DNA from: Alviniconcha marisindica
Taxonomy: Eukaryota > Mollusca > Gastropoda > Provannidae
DNA length: 64,000 bases
Assembly (NCBI GenBank): GCA_018857735.1
Contig: JABMCL010000979.1
Coordinates: 1,577,001-1,641,000 of the forward strand
Reading direction: 5' to 3'
In this document: positions 45,896 to 57,124 of the stretch, one piece after another
Position numbering within the stretch: the first letter of the stretch is position 1
Layout of the letters: each line of letters begins with the position of its first letter
The notes under the pieces: model-generated
The model's database searches: none
What the model saw: only the letters and a program-made list of their open reading frames with translations
Told to the model about the DNA's origin: nothing
Made by a program: the position numbers and the translations under genes

Positions 45896-48114
45896 CTCTG
45901 TAAAATAAACATGCTCACATGTACACACTTCTCCAAAAGGAACACCCTTTGTAGAAAGGAAGCCTCCATGTATGGACATGCCTCTTTAAAACAAACACAT
46001 ACAAAAGCACACCCATCTTGTATCTGGCTGCTAGTTCAGCCGAGGAGAGAGTGCCAGTTCCAACTCCCTGGACCATGGTGCATCTCATTTTGCTTTGTGC
46101 AGCCAACGTCAGAAGAGCTTTCAGCAATTTTCAAAGCAACGGTGCAGCAGGGATTCCAACCGCTGCTGGATCCAGAGGTCAGAACTCCTACGTACACTGA
46201 CCGGTCAAAGTCTACACGGAACTCTTTTGCGCACGTATCCCTCAGTCAAATGAGATGTCGCTACTTGTACTGGTCTCCTATTGCTTACGTCAGTAATGGA
46301 AGGGCGAAGAATATATCAAGAGAGACAGACAGAGAGATGTATACATATATATATCCATTCTACTTGCACATCATTGTCCTTGTGCACAGGAATGACTAAA
46401 TGCTACTGCTGCAGACACACTGGCCTTAAACAGCCTTGCTGGTTGGTATACACGGACTTGGAATATGAATCATACTGGTCCTTCTACTGGTGGATAGCGG
46501 GCGTGTACCAGGGTGCCTCAGCGTAAGGTCCCTGCATGTTTATCACGTGGGTCCGACTACAGCGACTCCTGCCAAGAGTGGCCTGCTAACAACAGTGAAC
46601 CCATTTTCCTTCCTTTTTGTTTGTTTGTTTCTCTCTCTCTCTCTCTTTTTTGCAGTCCTCTGCTACAAATACGAAAGCTCACCCTTAAGGGCAAGGTGAA
46701 AGGTTGGTGTATGCAACCATGTTACTGCACTGTCGCTGGCACTGCCCACAGCCATTTCTGGTTGATGGCTGGCAGCGTCTGCTTTTCAGGCCCACTTTCA
46801 GCAGGTGCCACTGTGCCGCTATACATTCATCACAGATGCCACACAGCGCTTTTTCCATGCACTTTCTTCCTGATGTAGCACACCACAAGGTTCGCTGGTA
46901 CAGCTCCAATACTAATTATCCAGAGACAGACTCTTCCCGCTCATCTAGTTTTGATCTTAATTTATCACAATGATTTTCCTCTCCTTCTGCTGCATACACA
47001 CCTACACCTGTGGTCACCAAGCATCTCTCCCCACCATCCAAACACACACACACACAACACCTACATGTGTACCCTGCCAACACACACACATCCATCCTTC
47101 CCCTTCACCATTTTTCAGCCAATAAATGAGATCCAACCACAGTCTCAACCCTTTTGTTTCTGTTACAAAACTACTGTCCTTACCAATACCATGCAACATA
47201 TTTATTCAAATTTCCAAAAAACAAAAACAGCCACGCTGTAGTTTCAGCTAGTTCAGCTATAGCCCAAAACTAATTTTCAAAAATTCAAGCCACAGAGGAC
47301 GAAACAATTGTGATTATGACTAGTCATATATTGTACAGTTGCTTTACACAGTAACTTCACATCTGTGAAATACAAAATTGATGTGTATGGTCTCAAACTT
47401 GATCCGAACATACTCATCACATGTAATCTGCTATTCTGTTTTGGTCTGAGAGGAAAACGGATGACCACGTGCTAATATTCTCTTTCAAATACACTGCCTA
47501 GCATGCAGTCAGCAATGTTAGGTACATATAGTTCCATTTTAATGACGCCTATTGAGACTGACCCCCACTCCCACCCCCACCCACCCCCTTCCCATAACTC
47601 TTCATGATCTGTACAAAATAAACGCACAAAAGACATCATTCTCTGCTTACATCTCATTGCATCAAGCATACATCCACAAGAATGTGTGAGCACCAATCAC
47701 ATTTCAGAATCTGTTTGTATCACTTGATCATTTCATCACTTCAGGTAAAAAGTTCATTATCACTTCAGTCCACTCTGGATGTTATCACTGATGGTGTTGT
47801 TGTAACACAGGATTGAGGGCATGGCCGACGGTCGCGAACCATAGTCGTGCTTTAAGCATTCGCTCTTGGTTTACACACGTCCCCGCTGAAAAGTGCTTTC
47901 ATGCATTTCCAGCTGACAACTGTGTCAAGCATTTTCCTACGGGGTTCTCCCATTTCTTGCAGTTGTAAAGGTGCTTACACTCATATGGAGCAGGTGGCTA
48001 CAAACTTAAAACAATCATGTCGAGGGATACTTGCAAACATTCATCATGCAACAGACAGACAGCATGAGAGTGACATCAGTCTTGGCTATGACTTCCAAGT
48101 GTTGTTATTTACCA
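45896..48114. other. Gene-free intergenic stretch
   Basis: It has a CT microsatellite at about 46631-46646 and CA-rich patches at about 47041-47090. Several frames of 60-160 codons occur, but none shows a recognisable domain or consistent splice signals. Confidence 0.5.
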
Positions 48115-48550
48115 CCCCGCTGTCGACATTTATCATGTAAAGGAGACAACACAAGTGTTGTAAATCTTGGCTACCACTTCCACGTGTCGTTATTTACCAT
48201 CCCACTGTAAACATTCATCATGTAAAGGAGACAACACAAGTGTTGTAAATCTTGGCTACCACTTCCACGTGTTATTTATCATCCCATTGTAAAGGAGACA
48301 ACACAAGTGTTGTAAATCTTGACTACCACTTCCACGTGTTGTTATTTATCATCCCACTGTCAACATTTTTCATGTAAAGGAGACAACACAAGTGTTGTAA
48401 ATCTTGGCTACCACTTCCGCATGTTATTTACCATCCCACTGTAAACATTCCTCATGTAAAGGAGACAACACAAGTGTTGTAAATCTTGGCTACCACTTCC
48501 ATGTGTTGTTATTTACCATCCCACTGTCAACATTCATCACGTAAAAGAGA
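48115..48550 (+). repeat. About 85 bp minisatellite with internal palindrome
   Basis: About five copies of GGAGACAACACAAGTGTTGT, AAATCTTGGCTACCACTTCC, ACGTGTTGTTATTTACCATC and CCACTGTAAACATTCATCAT. Each unit carries the inverted repeat ACAACAC-AA-GTGTTGT. Confidence 0.93.
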
Positions 48551-48799
48551 GAGAGAGCACGAGTGGTATCCGTATCTGTGCCGCCACCTCCAAGCGCCGC
48601 CATTTACCGTCCCACTGGGAAACCCCTCCCATTCAAAATGGAAGCGTCTCCTTCAGGGGAAGTCGGCTGCAAGCCAGCAAGCACTACTGCACAGTCAAAC
48701 CAGCCCCTGGCGTCAGGCTCAGTAGGATTTCTTCCACGCCACGCCAGGACTCGCGCACACAGCTGCTATTTCTTTAATGCGCACAGACATAAAGCATAA

Positions 48800-49500
48800 A
48801 GTGGAGGGGCAGCAGGGAGGGGGCTGGGGTGGGGATGGGGAGGGGGGGGAGGGGGGGTTTCTCATCTGAAGGACTAGACACTGAGACCATCATCCTGAGG
48901 ATCTTGTGGAAGGAGGGATGGGCAGGTCGGAGAGGTGGGGTGGGGGGGGGGGGGGGGGGGGGGTTACTACTTCTGTCTTTGTTTTCACTTTCAGGTGTTG
49001 TAATGCTCTTGGGGGTGGGGATGGGGGTGGGGGGAGGGGGGGATTCTCATCTGAAGGACTAGACACTGAGACCATCATCCTGAGGATCTTGTGGAAGGAG
49101 GGATGGGCAGGTCGAGAGAGGCAGGTGTGGGGTGGGGATCTACTTCTGTCTTTGTTTTCACTTTCAGGTGTTGTAATGCTCTTGGGGGGGTGGGGGTGGG
49201 GGTGGGGGGTCTCATCTGAAGGACTAGACACTGAGACCATCATCCTGAGGATCTTGTGGAAGGTGGGATGGGCAGGTCGGAGAGGCAGGTGGGGGTACTA
49301 CTTCAGTCTTTGTTTTCACTTTCAGGTGTTGTAATGTGGGTGGGGGGGGGGGGGGGGGGGGTCTCATCTGAAGGACTAGACACTGAGACCATCATCCTGA
49401 GGATTTTGTGGAAGGAGGATGGGCGGTTGGGGGGGGTGGTGGGGGGGGGGGGGTTACTACTTCTGTCTTTGTTTTCATTTTCAGGTGTTGTAATGCTCTT
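48800..49500 (+). repeat. 152-185 bp G-rich minisatellite with acceptor-like motif
   Basis: Four units start near CTCATCTGAAGGACTAGACA (48861, 49046, 49211, 49363). Each contains TCTTGTGGAAGGAGGATGGG, one or two G runs of 6-19 bases, and TGTCTTTGTTTTCACTTTCAG|GTGTTGTAATG, which looks like a 3' splice site on the plus strand. Confidence 0.93.
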
Positions 49501-50645
49501 GGACAGGCTGCAAGTCAACAAGGTACTCTTGTGCAGACTTCTTTTTTTGTTTGTTTTCCACTCTCAGAATACTCGTGCAGACTTCTTTTTAGTTTTCCAC
49601 TCTCAGTCTAGTACTTCTATGGATGGTGGAAGCTCACAGTCTGTGCCTTTTGTCCCAGGTGATATAATCGGGCAGAAAACAAACTGCCCGTAAATGTAAA
49701 TGATACACCGTAAAAAGAAGTTGTATTCACATCACCGTATGAACATAAAACCATAGCATTTTACACAAATAAAAACATGTCATACCAGCCACTAAGTACA
49801 CAACAAACACACGTACATGTTGAAATTGGTTGGACATTTGCTTATTTTTTAAAAATAAAAAATAAAAACAATGAGTAACACACGTCAAAATTCCCATTTA
49901 AAACTTTCAGTTTACTAAAGGGGGGGGGGGGGGGGGGGGGGGGAGAGAGACAAGAAAAATACTAACTGCACACAAAGTAAAACAAAGGCACAGTCTTAGT
50001 TAATAAAACAACATCTAAGCCGTCAACAGTTCACAATGCAAATCAATCTCCACCTCCCCCCCTCCACCCACCCCCATCTCCCTACTCCAAAACAAGACCC
50101 CCCAGCCCCCACCACCCCCCCCCAAAAAAAAAACAGACACAAAATGACAGTAAAAACCTCATCAGATTATCTTACACTGACTGGTTAGCCACTTTCTAGT
50201 TCCAGGTGGGACAGCTGGCAAATGGTGGGTGGGTGGGGGGGGGGGGGGGGGGGGGGGCTGGGGGAGGGGGAAGGGGGTAGATATGTACAGGACCTGTTGT
50301 GACTGTAACAAACACTGGGCTTCATTGCCAAACTCTTTACAACTCAACATGATTGTGTCGTGGCTAGCTTTAGTAACGGCTGAAACCATTCAGTACACTT
50401 TGGGTGATCATTCGACGCTTTCGTAACTGAGATAACAGCTTCAACCATTCAGCATACTGTGTGTGATCATTCAAAACATCCAACTCTTCAGCTACGCTGA
50501 TCAAGGTGCTGTTGTGCCATCACTCTTCATTTTGAACTGTGTGCGTCCCGTTTGGGGTGGGTTTCTTGTGCCCCAACTCTTTGCTTTTTGTGTGGCTCTC
50601 GTTTTTAGGGAGTTCATGTGCCGTAACACCACATAACAACTCTAC
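49501..50645. other. Gene-free stretch with long G runs
   Basis: G runs of 24 bases at about 49920-49943 and of about 21 bases at 50237-50257 occur, with C-rich sequence at 50050-50130. Nothing coding is supported. Confidence 0.6.
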
Positions 50646-50649
50646 ATTT

Positions 50650-51720
50650 CTGTGCTGTTCTGCTCTTGCAGAGTTCAGTGTGCCATTAACTCTTCACTTC
50701 TATCTTGTGTTGCTCTAGCTGAGTTCAGAGTGCCATAACTCTTCACTTCTATCTTGTGTTGCTCTAGCTGAGTTCAGAGTGCCATAACTCTTCACTTCTG
50801 TGTTGTGATGCTCTAGCCGAGTTCAGAGTTCTTGTTTTTGGCGAGTTCAATGTGCCGTAACTCTTCCCTTCTGTGTTGTGATGCTCTAGCTGAGTTCAGA
50901 GTGCCATAACTCTTCACTTCTGTGTTGTGATGCTCTAGCTGAGTTCAGAGTGCCATAACTCTTCACTTCTGTGTTGTTCTTGTTTCTGGTGAGTTCAATG
51001 TGCCGTAACTCTTCCCTTCTGTGTTGTGCTGCTCTAGCTGAGTTTAGAGTGCCATAATTTTTCACTTCTGTGTTGTGATGCTCTAGCCGAGTTCAGAGTG
51101 CCATAACTCTTCACTTCTGTGTTGTGATGCTCTAGCTGAGTTCAGAGTGCCATAACTCTTCACTTCCGTGTTCTGGTGAGTTCAATGTGCCATAACTCTT
51201 CCCTTCTGTGTTGTGCTGCTCTAGCTGAGTTTAGAGTGCCATAATTTTTCACTTCTGTGTTGTGATGCTCTAGCCGAGTTCAGAGTGCCATAACTCTTCA
51301 CTTCTGTGTTGCGTTGCTCTAGCTGAGTTCAGAGTGCCATAACTCTTCACTTCTGTGTTGCTCTTGTTTTTGGTGAGTTCAATGTGCCGTAACTCTTCCC
51401 TTCTGTGTTGTGCTGCTCTAGCTGAGTTTAGAGTGCCATAACTCTTCATTTCTGTGTAGCTCTTGTTTTTGGTGAGTTCAATGTGCCATAACTCTTCTTT
51501 TCTGTATTGTGTTGCTCTAGCCGAGTTCAGAGTGCTGTAATTCTTCACTTCTGTGTTGCTTTTGTTTTTGGTGAGTTTAATGTGCTATAACTCTTCACTT
51601 CTGTATTGTGTTGCTTTTGTTTTTGGTGAGTTTAATGTGCCATAACTCTTCACTTCTGTATTGTGTTGCTCTAGCTGAGTTCAGAGTGCCATAACTCTTC
51701 CCTTCCATGTTGCTCAGCAG
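50650..51720 (+). repeat. 49 bp minisatellite
   Basis: About 20 copies of GAGTTCAGAGTGCCATAACT plus CTTCACTTCTGTGTTGTGAT and GCTCTAGCT, alternating with a variant containing TTGTTTTTGGTGAGTTCAAT. Confidence 0.95.
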
Positions 51721-51764
51721 GTTGAATGTGCCGTTAATTCTTCATTTACATCTGTGTCATATGC

Positions 51765-52175
51765 TTCTGGCGAGTTCAGTAACCCGTAACTCTTCCTTTT
51801 TGTTTCTGTCCTGTTTTTGGTGAGTTCAGTGTGGAACACTGCTTCACATATGAGTGTGTCCTGTTTTGGGTGAGTTCAGTGTGGAAGATTGCTTCACATA
51901 TGAGTGTGTCCTGTTTTTTGGTGAGTTCAGTGTGGAATACGGCTTCACGTATGAGTGTGTCCTGTTTTTTGATGAGTTCCGTGTGGAACAATGTTTCACA
52001 TGTGAATGTGTCCTGTTTTGGGTGAGTTCAGTGTAGAACAATGCTTCACATATGAGTGTGTCCTGTTTTTGGTGAGTTCAGTGTGGCACAATGCTTCACA
52101 TATGTTCTGACAATTTTTGGCAAGTTCAACATGCCATAACTCTTCTCTTCTGTGGTCCAGCTTTTGGTGAGTTCT
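51765..52175 (+). repeat. About 50-58 bp minisatellite related to the previous array
   Basis: Six copies of GGTGAGTTCAGTGTGGAACA plus TGCTTCACATATGAGTGTGT and CCTGTTTT. The shared GGTGAGTTCA(R)TGTG core links it to the array at 50650-51720, suggesting one ancestral array that split into two sub-arrays. Confidence 0.93.
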
Positions 52176-53278
52176 TCTTCTTCTTTACCAACTATTAATA
52201 AGCAAAAAATGAGCAAACTGAATACGAAAGAAAAAACATATTCATCAGAAAATATGAGAGTTTGTTTTCTTTCTACTTTTGGAACATCTTTTTAAGATTC
52301 AAATTGTCTGCACGGCACTGCATGTATGGTTACAAAGATTAAATATGTTCACCATTTTTGAAGCGACTAAGCATCTTCAACAAATACAACTTCTTTCCAC
52401 ATTTTTTGTATAAAGTGTTCTGCACTCAAAACAGTTCCAGTGACACATACAACAGTAAAAGTTGTCAAGAACATCAGTGTCAAATTAAAGATAGTATTAA
52501 TACACAGTTTATTACTCACGTCTTCAAACTGTAACAGTATGAAGATGATGATTTTTTTTTAAATTAAACAAATCGCCTCTTGAAAAACTGATCAATAATG
52601 ACCCTTTCTTTAAAGATTCTGGGCAGGTGAAAAACACGCGCACACACACACACACACACACACTTTGTGTGCCCATCAGTATCATATCCAACTGAACAGG
52701 GTAAATAAAAATGAAAATAAAGTCTATCCTCTTTTCACAGTGCTACTGGGATGTGGCTCTTTCCATCTTAATTCTACCAACCGTTAAAAAAATCAAAAAA
52801 CCCACCAAACAACAAAATCTGCTATGAACAACAATGTTCTTGTTTCATCAGTATTATTATGCTGCAGTTTGCTTTGCTTTCCATTCTCCTGTTTTACCCT
52901 GTGATAATCTGTGAACATCATTCAAACCTCAGTGAGGACAAGAATTAATAATATCATCATGTCAGCTAAATCAAACACTTTGAACCACTTTACCACATCG
53001 ATCACTGAACAACAAAATCCACTTTTACATGTCTGTTTGCTAATGCAGCCGCTCACGATGAGTAGCAAAGCATGGCTGTCCTTCCACCCCCCCTCCCCTT
53101 CCCCGCCCCACCTCCTCCTGCCCCCAACACCATTTCTCGCAAGGAACAACCAAACCAGACAAGAAAAAAGTCCACTAAAAAAAAAAAGAAGAGATTTTAT
53201 GACAAAAGATTCCCTCCCAAAACAGGACTCTGCTGGCTGGAAATCTGAGTCGCCAACGGCACTTCTCACTTGGCCTGC
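52176..53278. other. Gene-free spacer
   Basis: AT-rich with a CA microsatellite at about 52637-52662. A TTTATT (AATAAA on the minus strand) at about 52508 is the nearest canonical poly(A) signal I can find downstream of CTDNEP1, but it is more than 3 kb from the stop. Confidence 0.45.
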
Positions 53279-53410
53279 AAGTAAATACAAGGTACATACA
53301 CTCCACCGGCGAGTAAATACAAGTTCCATGAACTCCACCAGAATTCTTCTGGCAGAATTTATATACCTTGTATTTACTAGCACGTCAGGTGAGAGTTACC
53401 ACAGGTGACT
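53279..53410. mobile_element. Fold-back repeat with AGTAAATACAAGGTA ends
   Basis: The left AGTAAATACAAGGTACATA (from 53279) is matched by the reverse complement at about 53362-53381 (TATATACCTTGTATTTACT), and an internal direct copy of AGTAAATACAAG lies near 53311. The right flank (GAGAGTTACCACAGGTGACT CAGGTC) resembles 59475-59505, where TGTATTTAC also occurs, so it is a dispersed family. Confidence 0.7.
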
Positions 53411-53499
53411 CAGGTCCTTGTTGCTGTGTTTGTCTGGCGTTTTTCGAGCCTAATTAAGTCCCTTGTGTGTTGGTTCTGCACAAGCGCTCTGGATTCTGT

Positions 53500-53985
53500 T
53501 TCAGACTGTAGCACTCTGCTGGACTATAAGTTTAACCCTTTTCAGCGCTGACTGTGTAAACACTGCATCAGACTGTAGCACTCTGATGGACTGTAGCACT
53601 CTGATGGACTGTCAGTTTAACCCTTTTCAGCGCTGACTGTGTAAACACTGCATCAGACTGTAGCACTCTACAGGACTGTAAGTTTAACCCTTTTCAGCGC
53701 TGACTGTGTAAACACTGCATCAGACTGCAGCACTCTGATGGACTATCAGTTTAACCCTTTCAGCGCTGACTGTGTAAACACTGCATCAGACTGCAGCACT
53801 CTGATGGACTGTCAGTTTAACCCTTTCAGAGTTGACTGTGTAAACACTGCATCAGACTGCAGCACTCTGATGGACTATCAGTTTAACCCTTTCAGCGCTG
53901 ACTGTGTAAACACTGCATCAGACTGTAGCACTCTGATGGACTGTCAGTTTAACCCTTTCAGAGCTGACTGTGCAAACACTGGACT
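53500..53985 (+). repeat. 66 bp minisatellite
   Basis: About seven copies of GGACTGTCAGTTTAACCCTT plus TTCAGCGCTGACTGTGTAAA, CACTGCATCAGACTGTAGCA and CTCTGAT. Confidence 0.95.
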
Positions 53986-55652
53986 GGGCTGAGCCAGCAG
54001 CTGCAATGCACGGCTACAAACTGGCCAGCTAAGCAGCTCCTCTAGCTCAATGTGCCACCCCCGTCTTTTAAAGGCCCTCATTAAAAATTAAAAAAGATCT
54101 GTAAAAAAGAAAATCAAACATACCGTACCACCCTTTGATTTTCATTCGACTGAGTCATGGTGTTCTTGGCAATAATGTAAGATACACTGTGGTGCTTTGT
54201 GTGGGAACAAACTGTCTTGTGTTCACACAGGTACGAACTGCAGTCAAATGCAAATCAGACATGGGTTGTAGTTTTCTCTCTCTCTCTCTGTGTCTCTTTT
54301 CGTTTTTTTCTCCAAACTATTATTTCAGCACCAAAATGGCTAAAACTGACATAAAACTTCACTACAAGAGAGAGAGACTGGACACCACTGATGGACTGGG
54401 TGTACCAAAAACCAAACCAGTGCCAACAGGCTTTGAACTAACAACAGTAGTAGCAAGGGACATTAATTTCTGAGCTCTTGGTCAGCGAGGAGGATTCAGG
54501 CCCTGTTCCTCGTCTGGGCCAGTGGCCAGTCTGTGCCACAGCCTCATGCCATGCAGTCACAGTGCAGTGTCTACAGCCGTCAAAGGGTCCATACCATAAC
54601 CAAAACATCCTTGTTACTGAGGATAGTGTGCCAATACGAAAAGAAGGGAGAGAAAGAAAAAAAATGAATATATATATTCACATACTTCAACCAATGGAGG
54701 TGGACCTCAGTCTAACACCTTCCACCGGCCAACCTTGGTGTAACATCCCTTCGGTCTGACACTGCTCTCCAGTTGCACATACATATATATATGTATATCC
54801 TATCCTCCAGAACCCTTAGGAGGATCCCCCATTGACGCAACACAGCCCAGAAACTGTTGCCTGCGTAAGCGCTTTCACCTCTTCCTCCTGCATCGCCCAT
54901 GACAAAGGAGTAGATTCACTCACCTGTAACACAACCGTCTATGATCCCCCCCCTCCCCTACCTACCAACTCACTACATTATCATGGGTGAAACTACTAGT
55001 ACTACAAAGTAAAAAAAATAATACCCGAAGGACAAGGAACAGGGGCCATCCAGGCCACCCAGGGTACAGGGGCAATGCCCCTCCCCCCCCCTTGAAGCTG
55101 AAGAGAAATGTGTTGTCTATTACAATCGCAAGCTGGAGGCCTATCGCTGAAGCCGAGACGTACAATGATTACACCAAGGCTGGCCAGGATGGCACAGTGT
55201 TGTCGTCTGCCGCGGTGCGTCACACCACCCAACGCCTGATCCCTTTCTCAACTGCCGCATACAACGCAGTGGTTCAGTGGTCCCACTGTCCCAGTCCCCA
55301 ACCTCCCACATTACAACAGTGAGGTCCTCCTCTTCTCACCCCCCCCCCCCCCCCCCCCCCCCACCACCACCACCACCACCACCACCAACCCAGTCCCACC
55401 CTACCCCACCTGCTGAGTCACAAAAAGTTTATATATTCTATCTAATCGATGAGAGTCTCACAGAGACAACTCCACCGCAGTATCAAAAACCGGAAGAAAA
55501 ACAAAAGGTTAAAAAACCAACGCTTTTTTGTCAGTCCACGTGTACATGTACAACCTGCCCTGATATTTGTGGTAACAATGAGGTGAGAGATGACGAGAGA
55601 TGAAGGGCGATGATGGCGAGCGACTCCGTGAGAAGATGGTGAAGGCGTGCTG
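53986..55652. other. Region 3' of CTDNEP1 (3' UTR or intergenic)
   Basis: No other gene is supported. It includes a CT tract at about 54276-54293, an alternating ATAC/TATA palindromic patch near 54778-54800, a C run of about 24 at 55339-55362 followed by (CCA)n to 55387, and complex sequence at 54960-55330 that could be a decayed element. Part is likely to be the CTDNEP1 3' UTR on the minus strand. Confidence 0.5.
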
Positions 55653-55801
55653 CTAGTTACACGTCTTCTGCTGGTGTAAATTGCGGCCCAGAACTGACCG
55701 AACGTCGTTGCAGAATCGGAGCGCGTCGAGCATGGGGAGAAGACAAAGGAGGGAGGTGTCATGAGCATCGCTGAACCATGACCTGATGGGAATTGCATTG
55801 T
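55653..55801 (-). CDS. CTDNEP1: CTDNEP1 terminal coding exon with stop
   Basis: Read on the minus strand, TTTTTCAG|ACAATGC opens the exon. The AC completes an Asp codon from the previous exon, giving [19 protein letters not shown] and then [11 protein letters not shown]...[12 protein letters not shown], ending QKTCN and a stop at 55655-55653. This is the conserved C-terminal part of the Dullard/CTDNEP1 HAD phosphatase; the DNAIPI-SWFSD and [10 protein letters not shown] segments are diagnostic. The last residues (QKTCN) differ from the vertebrate end. No canonical poly(A) signal lies close downstream; the nearest minus-strand AATAAA I see is near 52508. Confidence 0.95.
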
Positions 55802-56525
55802 CTGAAAAAGATGGCAGCGTGGGTGAGTCAAGCAATACAACTGGCAAAGAGCACAAGCCTAATAAAACAATAAAAAATATAACTAATATCCAAATAAAAC
55901 CAAAACAGCAGACAATTCTTATGAAGCAGTATTCTCTAACACATGCTGCCCTGTACAAACTAATGACAAAAGAATCTATAATCTCAAGTCAATTTTTTTT
56001 TTTGAATGCAAATCAAAACTGTGACTTTTCAAAGGATACAAAATAGCTGGCTTTCAGTTTTACAATTCTCTGTTTAACACTGTGACATATAAGTGTGAAT
56101 ATGTCAACATATTACAATACATACAGACCACAAAAAAACTGAAACAGGAATGACTGCTAGCATTCTAAAATCAGATCCAAACTGATTCTTCCAAGCACCG
56201 GACAAGTAAACAACAACTCAACCAAACATTTTTCGTCATTTTTAACTGTTTAACTGTTGTTTAAGTGTTGTTTTGTCGCCATGACCACAACAAAATTGCT
56301 CCTTGTGGGATGATTAAAGTCTCTGAATTGAATTGAACTGAACTGACAAAGGGGATTACCCTGAAAATTTGCAGATTGTGTGGATATGTCATAATAAATA
56401 AGCGTTCTTTTGAATCTTTTGTGTGTTTGGATCTAATGCGGATCACAACATAACAAAAATGCCTCTTTTTCCCCCGAATAAAATGGCATGGCAATGGTAC
56501 AAAACAGACAGAACTACCAATTTAC
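55802..56525 (-). other. CTDNEP1 last intron with nested elements
   Basis: A 724-base intron. About 56180-56415 is the right half of the fold-back family found at 63425-63765, and inside it 56278-56342 is a copy of the element seen at 3784-3844. Confidence 0.75.
56180..56415. mobile_element. Half fold-back element interrupted by a second element
   Basis: GATTCTTCCAAGCAC..., TTTTTAACTGTTTAACTGTT, GTTTAAGTGTTGTTTTGTCG and, after the insert, TGACAAAGGGGATTACCCTG, AAAATTTGCAGATTGTGT and AATAAATAAGCGTTCTTTTG match the central part and right arm of 63425-63765. The intervening 56278-56342 (CCATGACCACAACAAAATTG ... GAATTGAATTGAACTGAA) is absent from that copy and matches 3784-3844. Confidence 0.85.
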
Positions 56526-56637
56526 CTGGGAACAGTCTGTAGGCGACAGGGGAATTGTCAAGGATGAAGATGCTAGAAAGGTCAGGACATATAGCAGACA
56601 GGTCTTTTGTATAGCTGCCACAATCCAGATTGCAGTG
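56526..56637 (-). CDS. CTDNEP1: CTDNEP1 exon with KDLS and LDNSP motifs
   Basis: The minus-strand sequence reads [20 protein letters not shown] and then [17 protein letters not shown], plus one base G completed by the last exon. The Lys of TKDLS and the Asp-Asn of LDNSP are the third and fourth conserved motifs of SCP/Dullard-type HAD phosphatases. The acceptor TTTTAG|CACTGC is less pyrimidine-rich than the others; the donor is CCCAG|GTAAAT. The exon is 112 bases. CTDNEP1 dephosphorylates serine in lipin at the ER and nuclear envelope in animals; that role is taken from family knowledge. Confidence 0.96.
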
Positions 56638-57124
56638 CTAAAACACAAACATAACAACAACAAAATTTAGCCTTCACTTTCAAAGACCAAAATAAACAAG
56701 AGGTTAAGAAGATGAAAGTGTCTCTTTTTTCCCAGAAAGAACAAAACAAACCCTTGTTTTTCATTATGAATGCAGACAGCTAAACTTCAATCCACACATA
56801 CAAGTACAGTAAAAGCTCATATTCACCCAAACATTTAACCCAGCAACAGAAATCTATGGAACTCAGTATATTACACAAACGCATGGGGAAAGGACATGAA
56901 CTATTCACTCTGGGTTTTTTCGAAAATCAAGACAACTTGCCGCAGCCACAGCCACAAAGTAATTTCACAGCAAAAGCATCTAGGAAGCACTGTTTCTCTT
57001 CAGAGTATTCTTCATCTAAAATCTGCATTTCTCCTCAAATCTGATCAGCTAATAAATTAACTTCACATAAAATTACAAAATAACTTAAGTCAACTTCCAA
57101 AACCTAACAGCACAATGCTGGAAA
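56638..57124 (-). other. CTDNEP1 intron, unique part
   Basis: AT-rich intronic sequence between the exon at 56637 and the minisatellite; no exon or repeat is recognised. Confidence 0.55.

Noticed and set aside
46000..46980. Several 70-160-codon frames in a less repetitive stretch
   Set aside because: Competing frames on both strands, no domain recognised, and no conserved splice pattern.
52922..53408. Frames of 153-165 codons on opposite strands
   Set aside because: They overlap each other, cover a fold-back element and low-complexity C-rich sequence, and match nothing I recognise.
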